Positions 23,720 through 33,700 of a stretch of DNA of 53,110 nucleotides are shown here, one piece after another. The stretch comes from UBA7236 sp036734545 (GTDB lineage Bacteria > Bacteroidota > Bacteroidia > Chitinophagales > BACL12), in NCBI GenBank assembly GCA_036734545.1, contig DAIMYJ010000008.1:1-53110 (forward strand). Reading direction: 5' to 3'. The first letter of the stretch is position 1. The number at the start of each line of letters is the position of its first letter. The translations under genes and the position numbers were made by a program. The notes beneath the pieces are model-generated. The model made no database searches, had not been told where the DNA came from, and saw only the letters and a list, made by a program, of their open reading frames with translations.

Positions 23720-26700
23720 TTAAAACGCTCTATTCACGCCGATCACATAACGCATCCTGAAATACTCGCCGTCTTCGAATGGCGGACGGTTGAGGAACAG
23801 CGGGAGGTCTACGCGTACGGTGATGGGTTTGATGTTCTCCAGCGGGCCGAACCAGCTCCAGGTAAAGGCAGAACCGATACCGGCATCAGCACGCAGAGAG
23901 CCGATCTCACGGAATTCTTCATCGGCGATGATCAGTCCGGCGTCTGCAAACAGATAGGGCTCCATTTTGATGAAGTCGATCAGTGAACGGTTGAACAGCC
24001 TGTTGAACTGCAATTCAAAATTCACCGAAGTTCCGCTCATCCCGGCGTAGCTGTAATACTGTGAGCCGTCTTCTGCGGTTTCGGGAGCGAGATAGCCCGC
24101 ATAACCTCTGAGGTTCAGCCCTCCACCCACATGGAAATGATTGGTGTTATCATCGTAGCCCGACCAGGTGTCAGGGAAAAATCCGCGCGAACGGGTGTAC
24201 TTATTGTCGAGCATGTCTTCCACATTACCGCCGGCCAGCATGAGTGCCGACTCAAATGGCATGTTGGAACCACCACCCCACTGTCCGAACCAGCGTGCGC
24301 GCAGATCGAACTTCCACAGTTTGGAGCTGGTGATGGACTCGAGTTGCAGGCGCGTGAAGTCATAATCACTGAGCAGGTCGTTGCTCCTGAAACGCACATG
24401 GAACTGTCCGGAACCGTTGTAATAACGATAGTTATGCTCGTATTCAATATTCACACTGTTATTCTTGGCAACACCTACCATATCACCGTTGTAGAGATAC
24501 TCAGGTTTGTTGAAATACATGTCCTTCACATATACACGCAGCTTGTTGCGCATCGCATCGCCCAGTTTCTTTTCAAAACCTGTTTCAAGGGCGAACACAC
24601 CGTCGAGATAACCGGTATTGAAGAAAAAGTCGGACTGTGGCAGGAAGCGGTCAGTGGAGGTGCGGTAGTTCAGATCAAAATGGAGGCGATCGTAATCATC
24701 TGACAGATCCTCCAGGTCAAGGCTGTTGAAGGTATTGTCATAGAATGCGCCCTGTCCAACACCGGTATTATACCAAGCTGTGAATTCGATCTGATGCTTG
24801 TAGTTAAAATAATCGCCGTCGAAATGCACACCGGCCTTGATGCCGTCATAAGCATTGCCCCAGAAATCCGGACGCCAGCGCATGGTGTAATTATCCCAGT
24901 CGGGCAGGTTGCGGATGTGATGGTCAAAATCCCACTCCACCGGACACTTCCAGCTGTTGTCGAGCTTGTTCACATCGGCAAGGCGATCGCTGGGATCGAT
25001 GATCACATCCCTGATCTTGTGCGGGGTAACGATATTAGCTACATAGTCTTCATTCAGTTTATCCCATCCATACCACTTAGGTAACACGATGGTATTCTGG
25101 AAATAGGTGCGGTCCAGTCGACCCTGCTGCACAGCAGGCTGTTCGTATTTATTGAACCAGGTATTGGGGATGTGATACCTTAAGGTATCATCGTTCTCCA
25201 GCACCACAATAAAATCCAGCGGCATCTGCATGCTGCCCTTGCGATGGAAGGTGATTTCATAATTCTGCAACATCTGCCCGTCGAGGTTCGTGGGCGACTG
25301 ACGGTCTACCCGACAAATGCCATAATCGATATTCTTCATGGTCTCCAGCCACTGATCGAAGAACCAGTTGAGGTCTACATGGGTGTATTGGATGATGGCC
25401 TGACGGAAATCTTCGGGATACGGGTGACACAATTTCCAGGTGTCGGTATAATACTGCATGGCCTTCAGGAACAGCTCCTCGCCCAGCACATACTCCAGGT
25501 TCCAGAGCATCACGGCTGTCTTATAATACACATGACGATAGCCGCCGCCGTGGCCGAGTGCAGAGTTGAACATATCGCTGTGCGTATTCAGCGCAGCATC
25601 TTTGGAGCGGGATGCATCCTGCAGATAGGCATAATACACCTCGCTCATCATGATATTCTCCGGTTTGCGGTGTTTGGCCACGTATTTATTCTGTTCGGGG
25701 AACACTACGCGGGTGTCGCCGTCGATCTTGCGATATCCCCAAGAGGTCAGGAACTGCGTGAAGCCCTCATCGAGGAATGCACGATAGGTCTCGTTGGAGC
25801 CTACCATCCCGAAATACCACATATGCCCTACCTCATGTATGAGCAGATCGCGGTAGTACGGATCGAAGCCGCCGTCGAGGGTGATCATCGGATATTCCAT
25901 ACCATCGCGTGCATCGGCAACGATGATCTTGGGCCAGATATAGGGGGTGAAATCATTGCTGAAGGTCTCAATGATCTTTTTTGTGTAATCGGCTGCATTC
26001 TGCCAGAATCCGGCATGCCCTTCCTGCGCCAGTGCGATGCAGCGCACCTGCTGACCGTTCACGTTAGCACTTGCCTCACCGATGCGATAATTCGGATCAG
26101 CAGTGAAGGCGAAATCATGCACGTTCATCGCATAATACTTCCACACCTTGCGGTCGCCTTCGGTATACGGAATGATCACAGATGCCTGTGACTCCCATGG
26201 CTTGCCGGCGAAATTTTTGATGTCGAGTTTCTCACGCAGCGACTTCGGCAGCATCTCAGCTTCATTCTCCAGCCAACCGGTGGCCTCTACGATATAGTTG
26301 CTTGCGAAGTCCAGCTCCACGACAAAGGTTCCGTAGTCGCCATAAAACTCCTTGCCCAGGTGCTGATCGGTATCCCAACCGAATTTGCGGTCGTACACAC
26401 ATATGCGCGGATACCAATGCACACCGTCGTAATGATTGAAATCGCCCGACTTGAATTTCTTGAATCGCCTGCGCAGCGAACCGGTATCGAAATACGTATC
26501 AAAAGGAATGCGGAACGTGATACTCTCGCCCGGCCCGATCGGCTGTTGCAGGTTCACGCGCAGCACGGAAATATCGTGTATCAGCGTGGTCGATTCCTTC
26601 ACCGGTTTGCCGTTACGCGCGGTCACTTCCACCACGGTAACATCACATCCCTTGCCTTCGGCTTCATATTTTCCATATACCGGCCGTTCATCATTCGCTT

Positions 26701-27049
26701 CATTCAGCGCTGATACATAAGAATTGGGCTGAAACGCCTCCTGATATAAATGAAAATAGACGAACGGAAGTGCATCAGGCGAATTATTGTAATAGGTGAG
26801 CTCCACCGTTCCGCTGATCACATCCGTCTTCTCATCCACCCGGGCACGAATGGTATAATCCACGTCCTGCTGCCAGTAACCGTCGAAAGGCTTCTTATTC
26901 TTCCAGTAATGCGGATTTTTTTCACTGCGATATCCATAGGATGGCCTTTGGAAGTTGTCACCTAGAATAGTCTGAGAATAAGCGGTTAATGTGAAAATAC
27001 TGCACACGGCAGCGAACGAAAATTTTTGCAATAAGTGCATGATTTGCAT
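23720..27049 (-). CDS. M1 family zinc metallopeptidase (aminopeptidase N-like)
   Basis: Large secreted or periplasmic gluzincin peptidase, 1109 residues from ATG 27049; ATG 27040 and an upstream GTG (27073) are alternatives, but GTG lies in the promoter box. Signal peptide MQIMHLLQKFSFAAVCSIFT, cleaved near AYSQ. Zinc site HEVGH (405-409) with the third ligand E428 after the exact 18-residue spacing (NETYRAFLDEGF). The C-terminal third (about 700-1109) has alternating aromatic strands and an end of NRAF, resembling an outer-membrane barrel, so the peptidase may be surface-anchored. Probable role: peptide scavenging. Divergent from dprA with overlapping promoters. Confidence 0.9.
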   Translation of the reverse strand: MQIMHLLQKFSFAAVCSIFTLTAYSQTILGDNFQRPSYGYRSEKNPHYWKNKKPFDGYWQQDVDYTIRARVDEKTDVISGTVELTYYNNSPDALPFVYFHLYQEAFQPNSYVSALNEANDERPVYGKYEAEGKGCDVTVVEVTARNGKPVKESTTLIHDISVLRVNLQQPIGPGESITFRIPFDTYFDTGSLRRRFKKFKSGDFNHYDGVHWYPRICVYDRKFGWDTDQHLGKEFYGDYGTFVVELDFASNYIVEATGWLENEAEMLPKSLREKLDIKNFAGKPWESQASVIIPYTEGDRKVWKYYAMNVHDFAFTADPNYRIGEASANVNGQQVRCIALAQEGHAGFWQNAADYTKKIIETFSNDFTPYIWPKIIVADARDGMEYPMITLDGGFDPYYRDLLIHEVGHMWYFGMVGSNETYRAFLDEGFTQFLTSWGYRKIDGDTRVVFPEQNKYVAKHRKPENIMMSEVYYAYLQDASRSKDAALNTHSDMFNSALGHGGGYRHVYYKTAVMLWNLEYVLGEELFLKAMQYYTDTWKLCHPYPEDFRQAIIQYTHVDLNWFFDQWLETMKNIDYGICRVDRQSPTNLDGQMLQNYEITFHRKGSMQMPLDFIVVLENDDTLRYHIPNTWFNKYEQPAVQQGRLDRTYFQNTIVLPKWYGWDKLNEDYVANIVTPHKIRDVIIDPSDRLADVNKLDNSWKCPVEWDFDHHIRNLPDWDNYTMRWRPDFWGNAYDGIKAGVHFDGDYFNYKHQIEFTAWYNTGVGQGAFYDNTFNSLDLEDLSDDYDRLHFDLNYRTSTDRFLPQSDFFFNTGYLDGVFALETGFEKKLGDAMRNKLRVYVKDMYFNKPEYLYNGDMVGVAKNNSVNIEYEHNYRYYNGSGQFHVRFRSNDLLSDYDFTRLQLESITSSKLWKFDLRARWFGQWGGGSNMPFESALMLAGGNVEDMLDNKYTRSRGFFPDTWSGYDDNTNHFHVGGGLNLRGYAGYLAPETAEDGSQYYSYAGMSGTSVNFELQFNRLFNRSLIDFIKMEPYLFADAGLIIADEEFREIGSLRADAGIGSAFTWSWFGPLENIKPITVRVDLPLFLNRPPFEDGEYFRMRYVIGVNRAF

Positions 27050-27052
27050 TAG

Positions 27053-27086
27053 TTTGTGCCCGTTATATTGCACAAATATACTCTTG
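27053..27086 (+). promoter_or_regulatory. overlapping divergent promoters of dprA and the M1 peptidase
   Basis: Plus strand: TTTG (27053-27056), 22-base spacer, TACTCTTG (27079-27086, one mismatch) before dprA. Minus strand: TATATTTG (27080-27073), a perfect -7 box, 24 bases before ATG 27049. The two boxes share bases, so the promoters probably compete. Confidence 0.5.
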
Positions 27087-27099
27087 TACCCTTAAAAAT

Positions 27100-28194
27100 A
27101 TGTATTACGAAATTGCCCTTACCCTGCTGCCGGGGATAGGATCCGTGCTGGCCAGGAACCTGGTGAGTTATTGTGGCAGTGCCGAAGCGGTATTCCGCGC
27201 ACGCAGGAAACAGTTGTTGCAGGTGCCGGGCGTCGGTGAGGCCGTTGCCGATGCCATCCGCCTCGATCTGGTCGCCGACCGCGCTGCTGCTGAGGTGGCC
27301 TTCATCGAGCAACACGACATCGAATGCCTCCCCTTCAACCACCCGCGGTATCCGAGGCGTTTGCTCCTGTGTCATGATGCGCCGCCTGTCCTCTACTTCA
27401 AGGGCAGGGCCGATCTGAACACCACACGCATCATCGGCATCGTGGGCACGCGCAATGCCAGCGCGTACGGCAAAATGCTGTGTGATCAGTTAGTTGAAGG
27501 CCTCGCCGCAGATGATGTGCTCATCGTGAGCGGACTCGCCTATGGCATCGACATCGCCGCGCACCGCGCCTGCCTCAGGCATGGTGTGCCTACGGTGGGC
27601 GTGCTGGCGCATGGTCTCGACAGGGTGTATCCCTATCAGCATCGCGAAACAGCACGTAAAATGCTGGAGCACGGCGGACTCCTCACCGAATTCATGAGCG
27701 ACACGAATCCCGACCGGCAGAATTTTCCCAAACGCAACCGCATCGTGGCCGGTATGCTCGATGGTCTTATCGTGGTGGAGACAGGGGTAAATGGGGGCGC
27801 TGTGATCACCGCGCTGCTGGCCGATGATTATAACCGCGATGTGATGGCCGTTCCCGGGAATGTGCATCAGGCATTATCCGCCGGTTGCAATAAACTCATC
27901 AAACAACATAAAGCCGTGCTCGTCGAAAATGCCGATGATGTACGCATCGCCATGGGATGGGACACCACCGGCAAAAAGGGCGCCGTGCAAACAACCTTAT
28001 TCCCCGAGCTCGAACCGGAAGAAAAGAGCGTGTACGACATCCTGCGCTCAACACCCGAGATCTACATTGATGAGCTGCAGCAACGTGCAGCTCTCACCCC
28101 CGGCACGCTGGCCGGTATATTGTTAAGCCTGGAATTCAAAGGCGTGCTGTGCGCATTGCCCGGACATCGGTACACACTCGCCAATCTACCATAA
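27100..28194 (+). CDS. dprA: DNA-processing protein DprA
   Basis: Binds incoming single-stranded DNA and loads RecA during natural transformation. 364 residues: an N-terminal helix-hairpin-helix segment (TLLPGIGSVLARNLVSY, LLQVPGVGEAVADAI), the Rossmann-like DprA core with GIVGTRNASAYGK, VSGLAYGIDIAAH and NGGAVITALLADDYNRDVMAVPG (about 110-280), and a C-terminal winged-helix DML1 domain (about 300-364). Complete and in a normal length range. Divergent from the M1 gene and followed by the FG-GAP gene after 119 bases. Confidence 0.96.
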   Translation: MYYEIALTLLPGIGSVLARNLVSYCGSAEAVFRARRKQLLQVPGVGEAVADAIRLDLVADRAAAEVAFIEQHDIECLPFNHPRYPRRLLLCHDAPPVLYFKGRADLNTTRIIGIVGTRNASAYGKMLCDQLVEGLAADDVLIVSGLAYGIDIAAHRACLRHGVPTVGVLAHGLDRVYPYQHRETARKMLEHGGLLTEFMSDTNPDRQNFPKRNRIVAGMLDGLIVVETGVNGGAVITALLADDYNRDVMAVPGNVHQALSAGCNKLIKQHKAVLVENADDVRIAMGWDTTGKKGAVQTTLFPELEPEEKSVYDILRSTPEIYIDELQQRAALTPGTLAGILLSLEFKGVLCALPGHRYTLANLP

Positions 28195-28313
28195 TACCGT
28201 CGGAGACTTTACACAGTTAAACGGGCAGTTCACCCTGTAAATACAGCACCCCGCTCAAACTGCATTGCGTAATAACATATGCAGCAACAGCTTTGCTGTA
28301 TAAATACATCCAC

Positions 28314-30995
28314 ATGAAATGCTCTATACGCTTTATAGTTATTTGCGTCAGTCTTCTCAATACACTATATGCACAACCGGACACCCGGATGATCATGCAC
28401 ACCAACGGTGGTTCCATGGACAAAACCGTGTTTGGCGATCTGAATAATGATATGCAGGACGATTGCNNNNNNNNNNNNNNNNNNNNNNNNNNNNNNNNNN
28501 NNNNNNNNNNNNNNNNNNNNNNNNNNNNNNNNNNNNNNNNNNNNNNNNNNNNNNNNNNNNNNNNNNTAGGCGATATCAATGCCGACGGCAGAATGGATGT
28601 GATGGAAGGCCTGAAGAAAAAAATAGATGCCTACCTGCAGTTGGAAGACGGCACCTTCTCCGACAATTATGAACCGGATACAACACACAATCGCATCGTG
28701 TTCAGCGAATGGATTGACATCAACGGCGATGGCGCGCCTGACCTGCTGCAATGCAATGAAGAAGGCGTACTCGGATGGCTCGAATACGACCCCGCCACCA
28801 ATATGATCATCAGCGCACACCCCTTCCCGAAGAATGAAGCCAGCCCATCACCCGTAGGCATGCTGGCTGATGATATCGACAATGACGGCGATGTGGATGT
28901 GGTTGCCGGATTTCGCATCGCACCGGGATTTGATCATTGGTCGTACTATTACCTGAACGATGGTACAGGTCATTTCAGCATGACACTCTTCAACATGGGT
29001 GCCTGTGCACAAATGGCACTGCTGGATGGCAATGAGGATGGCGATAAAGACCTCCTTGCGATCATGACCAGCGGATACATGTATATCTTCGAAAATACAG
29101 GCGACACTGCCGCACTGTATGCTGCTGGAATCTCCATCGGCTTTTCCGGCACGAACAGCTTTGACCTGACAGACCTGAACAACGATGGACTCACCGATAT
29201 CATAACGGGAAGAAATTATGACGACGTGCAAAAGATCATCAATGCAGCAGGCCCCGCGTATTTCACCACCTCTGCGGATTGTTTCGACGCGCCCTGCTCA
29301 GGCACCAACAGTGTGTATTGCGATGATCAGGATGGCGATGGCGATATTGACATCCTCTACTCCTGCAATGCGGGTGAAGCATACCTGGCACAAAACAATG
29401 CCGGTGCCTATACCCAGATATCCATCGGCACCATGAAAGGCTCGCGTTATTGGGAACCATGCATCAACCAACTCATCGATATCAATTATGACGGTAAAAA
29501 AGACCTGATCTGCAGTGACCGCGATTACGGTATGTATATCAAGTATTCAACGCCCGACGGATTCCGTACGGACCACGATCTGCTCCCGGGTGTGTTCGGC
29601 CGTTTTGTTTCAATGGATGGCGATGAATGGGCTGACCTGCTCGCAGCGGATAATTTTTCCTGGTACGTCACGTATGATGCCGCACAATATACCGGTAGCG
29701 CAACGCTCTCTGCCCCTACCATTGCCTGGCTGGCCGAAAATGGCGCTGCAGACACCCTCGTGCTCACCCTCAGCCAGATACCCGCAACGCCGCTCACGCT
29801 TACCGTAGTTCCGCATATCTGGCTGAATACCGGTGCAGGCACAGGCGTTACACACAGCATCATCATCCCTGCCGACAGCACTGCTTTATTACCGATCGCA
29901 ATTCCGGTATCCAATACACACGCCGACAGTATTCCTGAACAGATCATCACCGGCACAGTGCAGTTCATTTTTGATCCGTTCACCTGGGGACTCGCAGCTG
30001 CATCGCTGGATACAACCATTACGTACACACTCACCGATGACGATCCAAAACTTTTCCTGAGCACTGCAATGGTATACTTACCTGAGACAGCCACCTATAC
30101 CAATGTCACCGCTAATCTGAATGTATATCAGCCCACTGCCTCCTGGTTGTATATCGATCCGGATGATCATATTTCCACACTTTCGGGAGAGGGTGAAACT
30201 GCCATGATGCTGATCGCAGGTGAAATGGGTTCCATCGCTTACTATACTTTTAAACTGCGAAATTTACCAGACAACACCGATGAACCGGATGTGACCGAAT
30301 GGGTGCATTTATCGGTATCTTCTGATATGCCGATGATCGACACTATGTCCACCGAACCACTGGAGGCACATCTCATCGATAATGATGTATCCGATATCGA
30401 CCATGTATTTCCCTCAACCACCACACACTATACTGAGGGCGACAACTTTGTGATCAAATTCAAACTGCTCAGTGCACCGGTTTATGATGTGGATATTGTC
30501 GCTCAACCTGATGCACAACTGGATCTGGGCGAAGGTGCCGGCCAACCGTATACATTTCATTTTTCCGGCGGCGATTATGTTGCCGGTTTTAAATCCAAGA
30601 CAGTAACTGCCGTGCTCGATGGCATCACAGAAGGTGAACACACCGGCACCATTAGCTATACCATCATCACTGACGACACCCTGTATGCGGCCATGACCAT
30701 TCCGAATACCACTGTGATCCTGGAGGACGGCTGGCTGTCGCTGACCGACACACCTGCGGAAACACTGAGTATCACCCCCACCGCCGGCAACGGCCTCATC
30801 ACCATCAGCGGTGGCGATGTGCCCGGCATTAAACAGGTAACCGTTTATGCCGCGAACGGCGCTGCCGTATTTACTGGCAGTTATACCGACGACCGCCTGG
30901 ACCTCGACCTGTCTCCCCTCCCGGCAGGTTCGTATTGGGTTACAGTGAGCAACGATTCCGCTGTAAAAAGTGGAAGGTTTTCCATCGTCCACTGA
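28314..30995 (+). CDS. FG-GAP/VCBS-repeat T9SS cargo protein, interrupted by a sequence gap
   Basis: 893 residues including 34 unknown. ATG 28314 gives a signal peptide (MKCSIRFIVICVSLLNTLYAQ); an upstream TTG/ATG reading at 28293 is less good. From about 45 to 460 there are FG-GAP/VCBS-like calcium motifs (DINADGRMD, DINGDGAPD, DIDNDGDVD, DLNNDGLTD, DINYDGKKD), suggesting an integrin-alpha-like propeller. The middle (about 480-820) has two or three Calx-beta-like domains (SIPEQI, TEGEHTGTISYTI). The last 75 residues are a type A T9SS sorting domain. The N-run of 100 bases (28467-28566) leaves the frame open on both sides, but its true length is unknown. Ends at a strong terminator. Confidence 0.8.
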   Translation: MKCSIRFIVICVSLLNTLYAQPDTRMIMHTNGGSMDKTVFGDLNNDMQDDCXXXXXXXXXXXXXXXXXXXXXXXXXXXXXXXXXXGDINADGRMDVMEGLKKKIDAYLQLEDGTFSDNYEPDTTHNRIVFSEWIDINGDGAPDLLQCNEEGVLGWLEYDPATNMIISAHPFPKNEASPSPVGMLADDIDNDGDVDVVAGFRIAPGFDHWSYYYLNDGTGHFSMTLFNMGACAQMALLDGNEDGDKDLLAIMTSGYMYIFENTGDTAALYAAGISIGFSGTNSFDLTDLNNDGLTDIITGRNYDDVQKIINAAGPAYFTTSADCFDAPCSGTNSVYCDDQDGDGDIDILYSCNAGEAYLAQNNAGAYTQISIGTMKGSRYWEPCINQLIDINYDGKKDLICSDRDYGMYIKYSTPDGFRTDHDLLPGVFGRFVSMDGDEWADLLAADNFSWYVTYDAAQYTGSATLSAPTIAWLAENGAADTLVLTLSQIPATPLTLTVVPHIWLNTGAGTGVTHSIIIPADSTALLPIAIPVSNTHADSIPEQIITGTVQFIFDPFTWGLAAASLDTTITYTLTDDDPKLFLSTAMVYLPETATYTNVTANLNVYQPTASWLYIDPDDHISTLSGEGETAMMLIAGEMGSIAYYTFKLRNLPDNTDEPDVTEWVHLSVSSDMPMIDTMSTEPLEAHLIDNDVSDIDHVFPSTTTHYTEGDNFVIKFKLLSAPVYDVDIVAQPDAQLDLGEGAGQPYTFHFSGGDYVAGFKSKTVTAVLDGITEGEHTGTISYTIITDDTLYAAMTIPNTTVILEDGWLSLTDTPAETLSITPTAGNGLITISGGDVPGIKQVTVYAANGAAVFTGSYTDDRLDLDLSPLPAGSYWVTVSNDSAVKSGRFSIVH
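28467..28566. other. scaffold gap of 100 N in the FG-GAP gene
   Basis: Exactly 100 undetermined bases, a conventional placeholder for an unknown gap. It falls within the FG-GAP repeats of the gene at 28314-30995. Confidence 0.99.
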
Positions 30996-31013
30996 AAAAT
31001 TTTCAGTCCGCAT

Positions 31014-31043
31014 AACACCCCCGCCTCCGGGGGTGTTTTTTTT
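31014..31043 (+). terminator. intrinsic terminator after the FG-GAP gene
   Basis: AACACCCCC (31014-31022), loop GCCTCC, GGGGGTGTT (31029-31037), then T to 31043. Perfect stem. Confidence 0.93.
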
Positions 31044-31098
31044 GCATATTATCCACCATCCGATGACAAAAGTTACCCTTTTTGCTTCCCTCCTGCCG

Positions 31099-31106
31099 TA
31101 TCTTTG
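31099..31106 (+). promoter_or_regulatory. -7 promoter box of pckA
   Basis: TATCTTTG, a perfect TAnnTTTG box, 31 bases before ATG 31138. A TTTG at 31081-31084 is 14 bases upstream, shorter than the usual spacer. Confidence 0.55.
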
Positions 31107-31137
31107 CCGGCACAAGAAACCTTAATACCGGATATTC

Positions 31138-32748
31138 ATGGAATCAGGAATCAAGAACCCCGCAGCCTCTCTGGCTGACATCGGCCTCAACCACACCAAA
31201 CACGCTTACTGGAACCTCCCCCCCGCAGAACTGGTGGAACATACCATCAACCGCGGCATGGGCGTGCTGGCCGACTCCGGCGCACTCGTGGTGGATACAG
31301 GCAAGTTCAGAGGACGTGCCCCCAAGGATAAATTCACGGTGAAGGATGATAAGACCGCCAACACCGTCGACTGGAATAATTTCAACATCCCCACCGATAC
31401 TGCCACCTTCGATAAACTGTATGCCAAGGTGCTGAATTACCTGTCGGATAAGGACATCTGGGTGCGCGACAACTTTGCCTGCGCCGACCCGAAATACCGC
31501 ATCAATATCCGCGTCATCAACGAATACCCCTGGGGCAACCTCTTCTGCGATAACATGTTCATGCGCCCATCGGCCGAAGAGATCAAGACCATGCACCCAG
31601 ACTGGCTCATCGTGAACGCCCCCGGCTTCCAGGCCGATCCGGCAGTGGATGGCACGCGCGAAAAGAACTTCGCCATGATCGATTTCACCAAGCGCATCAT
31701 CCTCATCGGCGGCACCGGCTATACCGGCGAAATGAAAAAAGGCATCTTCACCGTACTCAACTACTGGCTGCCGCAGGAAAAAGGTGTGCTCAGCATGCAC
31801 TGCTCCGCTAACGTAGGTGAAGACGGCGATGTGGCTGTGTTCTTCGGCCTCTCCGGCACCGGCAAGACCACCCTCAGCGCCGACCCGAACAGAAGACTCA
31901 TCGGCGACGACGAGCACGGCTGGACGGAAGAAGGCGTGTTCAATTTCGAAGGCGGCTGCTATGCGAAATGCGTGAACCTCACACAGGAAAATGAACCGCA
32001 GATCTTCAATGCCATCCGCTTCGGTTCCATCCTCGAGAACATCGAATTCTATCCCGGCACACGCACGGTGGATTTCACCAATATCACCAAAACGGAGAAC
32101 ACCCGCGTAAGCTACCCCATCCATTACATCGACAACATCATGAACCCGAGCCGCGGCGGTCTGCCGAAGAATATCTTCTTCCTGACCTGCGACGCGTTCG
32201 GCGTATTGCCTCCCATCAGCAAACTGAACCCGGGACAGGCCATGTATCAGTTCCTCTCAGGCTATACCGCTAAAGTGGCCGGCACGGAAGCCGGTGTTAC
32301 CGAACCGCAGCTCACCTTCTCGACCTGCTTCGGCGCACCGTTCCTCCCCCTCCACCCCACCAAGTATGCCGAGCTCCTCGGTGAAAAAATGCGCCGTCAC
32401 AATGTGAACGTATGGCTCATCAATACCGGCTGGACAGGCGGACCTTACGGAACCGGTCACCGCATGAAGTTGTCGTTCACACGCGCCATGATCACCGCTG
32501 CACTGCAGGGCGAACTGGATAATGTGGAATATGCTACCCATGAGATCTTCGGGCTGCACTTCCCCACCACCTGCCCCAACGTGCCGGCTGAAGTCCTCAA
32601 CCCGCGCAACACCTGGGCCGATAAGAATACCTACGACGCCAAAGCCGCTAACCTCGCTGCGCAGTTCGTGAAGAATTTCGAAAAGTATGCCGCCAAGGCC
32701 AACGCCGAGATCCTCGCCGCCGCACCGAAAGTGAGCGCTTCCGTATAA
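31138..32748 (+). CDS. pckA: phosphoenolpyruvate carboxykinase (ATP)
   Basis: Converts oxaloacetate and ATP to phosphoenolpyruvate and CO2, the entry step of gluconeogenesis. 536 residues, usual length. The sites are RAPKDKF (substrate binding), the kinase-1a P-loop GLSGTGKTTLS (about 238-248), kinase-2 motif IGDDEHGW (about 258-265) and NTGWTGGPYGTG (about 430-441). Own promoter upstream and a strong terminator downstream, so it is a single-gene unit. Its presence fits growth on amino acids, consistent with the nearby peptidases. Confidence 0.98.
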   Translation: MESGIKNPAASLADIGLNHTKHAYWNLPPAELVEHTINRGMGVLADSGALVVDTGKFRGRAPKDKFTVKDDKTANTVDWNNFNIPTDTATFDKLYAKVLNYLSDKDIWVRDNFACADPKYRINIRVINEYPWGNLFCDNMFMRPSAEEIKTMHPDWLIVNAPGFQADPAVDGTREKNFAMIDFTKRIILIGGTGYTGEMKKGIFTVLNYWLPQEKGVLSMHCSANVGEDGDVAVFFGLSGTGKTTLSADPNRRLIGDDEHGWTEEGVFNFEGGCYAKCVNLTQENEPQIFNAIRFGSILENIEFYPGTRTVDFTNITKTENTRVSYPIHYIDNIMNPSRGGLPKNIFFLTCDAFGVLPPISKLNPGQAMYQFLSGYTAKVAGTEAGVTEPQLTFSTCFGAPFLPLHPTKYAELLGEKMRRHNVNVWLINTGWTGGPYGTGHRMKLSFTRAMITAALQGELDNVEYATHEIFGLHFPTTCPNVPAEVLNPRNTWADKNTYDAKAANLAAQFVKNFEKYAAKANAEILAAAPKVSASV

Positions 32749-32768
32749 GCAAAATGACCTTACCATAT

Positions 32769-32799
32769 AGGGCTGTCTGTTGCAGGACAGCCCTTTTTT
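32769..32799 (+). terminator. intrinsic terminator after pckA
   Basis: AGGGCTGTC (32769-32777), loop of eight, GACAGCCCT (32786-32794), then T to 32799. Confidence 0.93.
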
Positions 32800-32845
32800 C
32801 ATACTAATACGCGGATAAGACCGTTAGTTAAAAAACACTGCTGCC

Positions 32846-33658
32846 ATGCGTCAACGCTACCTTCTTTCGGTGTTCGCCGCGCTCTTCCTCCTCCTGACTG
32901 CGGCCACATCCCCCGTCGGCAACCAACCCGATAAGATCCTCAAAAAGCAGGGCTTCGTGCGCATACCCAGCGGCGCCACACTCGTGGATGGAAAAGATGT
33001 TACGGTGCAATCGTTTTATATCGCAGCAGCAGAGGTCACCAACAAACAATACCGCATTTTTCTCGACTCACTCAAAGCACAGGGTAAAACAGAAGAGTTG
33101 AAGATCGCCGATGTGCGCAGCGAAAAGTGGATCATGCCCAACAGCCAGATGGAGGCCTTCGAACAGCATTATTTTACGCATCCCGCTTACGACGAATATC
33201 CGGTGGTGAATATTTCGCAACAGGCCGCCACCATGTATTGCACCTGGCTCGAACAACAACTCGCTGCCAAAGGGCTGCAGGTGCGCGTTAGACTCCCCGA
33301 AAAAGTGGAATGGGTGATGGCAGCACGCGGCGGACATGCCGGGAACATCTACGCGTGGAACGGCACCGAGCTGCGCAATAAACGCGGCATCTATCTCGCC
33401 AATTTCAAGACCGAACACCTCGCCGACGACGGCACCTATATCACCGCCATCTCACGTTCGTATTTCCCCAACGACTACGGCCTCTATAACATGAGCGGCA
33501 ACGTCAGCGAATGGCTCAGCACCCCGGGGATCTGCATCGGCGGCAACTGGTGGAGCGAAGCAGAATACCTCCGCATCGACGCACCACCGGAATTCCCGAA
33601 TGCGGCCGACGCATCGCCCTTCATCGGCTTCCGTCCCGTCATCACCGCCACCTGGTGA
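32846..33658 (+). CDS. exported SUMF1/formylglycine-generating-enzyme-like protein without catalytic Cys
   Basis: 270 residues with a signal peptide (about 1-22, no lipobox Cys). The FGE-sulfatase fold is clear: FVRIPSGATL, EVTNKQYRIFLDS, YPVVNISQQAATMYCTWL, RLPEKVEWVMAARGG, GLYNMSGNVSEW, GGNWWSEAEYLR and FIGFRPV. The Cys pair that formylates sulfatases (normally after GGSW and near YCxR) is absent, so a non-catalytic binding or structural role is expected, as in gliding-motility protein GldK, which has this fold. It precedes the CHU_C mini protein by 42 bases and PorP/SprF, which supports a T9SS link. Confidence 0.82.
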   Translation: MRQRYLLSVFAALFLLLTAATSPVGNQPDKILKKQGFVRIPSGATLVDGKDVTVQSFYIAAAEVTNKQYRIFLDSLKAQGKTEELKIADVRSEKWIMPNSQMEAFEQHYFTHPAYDEYPVVNISQQAATMYCTWLEQQLAAKGLQVRVRLPEKVEWVMAARGGHAGNIYAWNGTELRNKRGIYLANFKTEHLADDGTYITAISRSYFPNDYGLYNMSGNVSEWLSTPGICIGGNWWSEAEYLRIDAPPEFPNAADASPFIGFRPVITATW

Positions 33659-33700
33659 CCTATATCCGCAGCGTTCGTATATTTATGCTGCGCAAAAAAC

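Noticed and set aside
25244..26191. 315-codon frame on the plus strand
   Set aside because: Antisense shadow of the M1 peptidase gene over its catalytic domain.
28195..28313. Member of the repeat element family upstream of the FG-GAP gene
   Set aside because: It has one three-base-loop palindrome (ACAGC-ttt-GCTGT, 28287-28299) and a 9-base match to element A, but no arrays; too little to claim.
28314..28466. Frameshift or pseudogene at the gap
   Set aside because: Both flanks keep one frame with matching FG-GAP motifs; the N gap alone is no evidence of breakage.
31144..32124. 326-codon frame on the minus strand
   Set aside because: Antisense shadow of pckA, which is complete and conserved.
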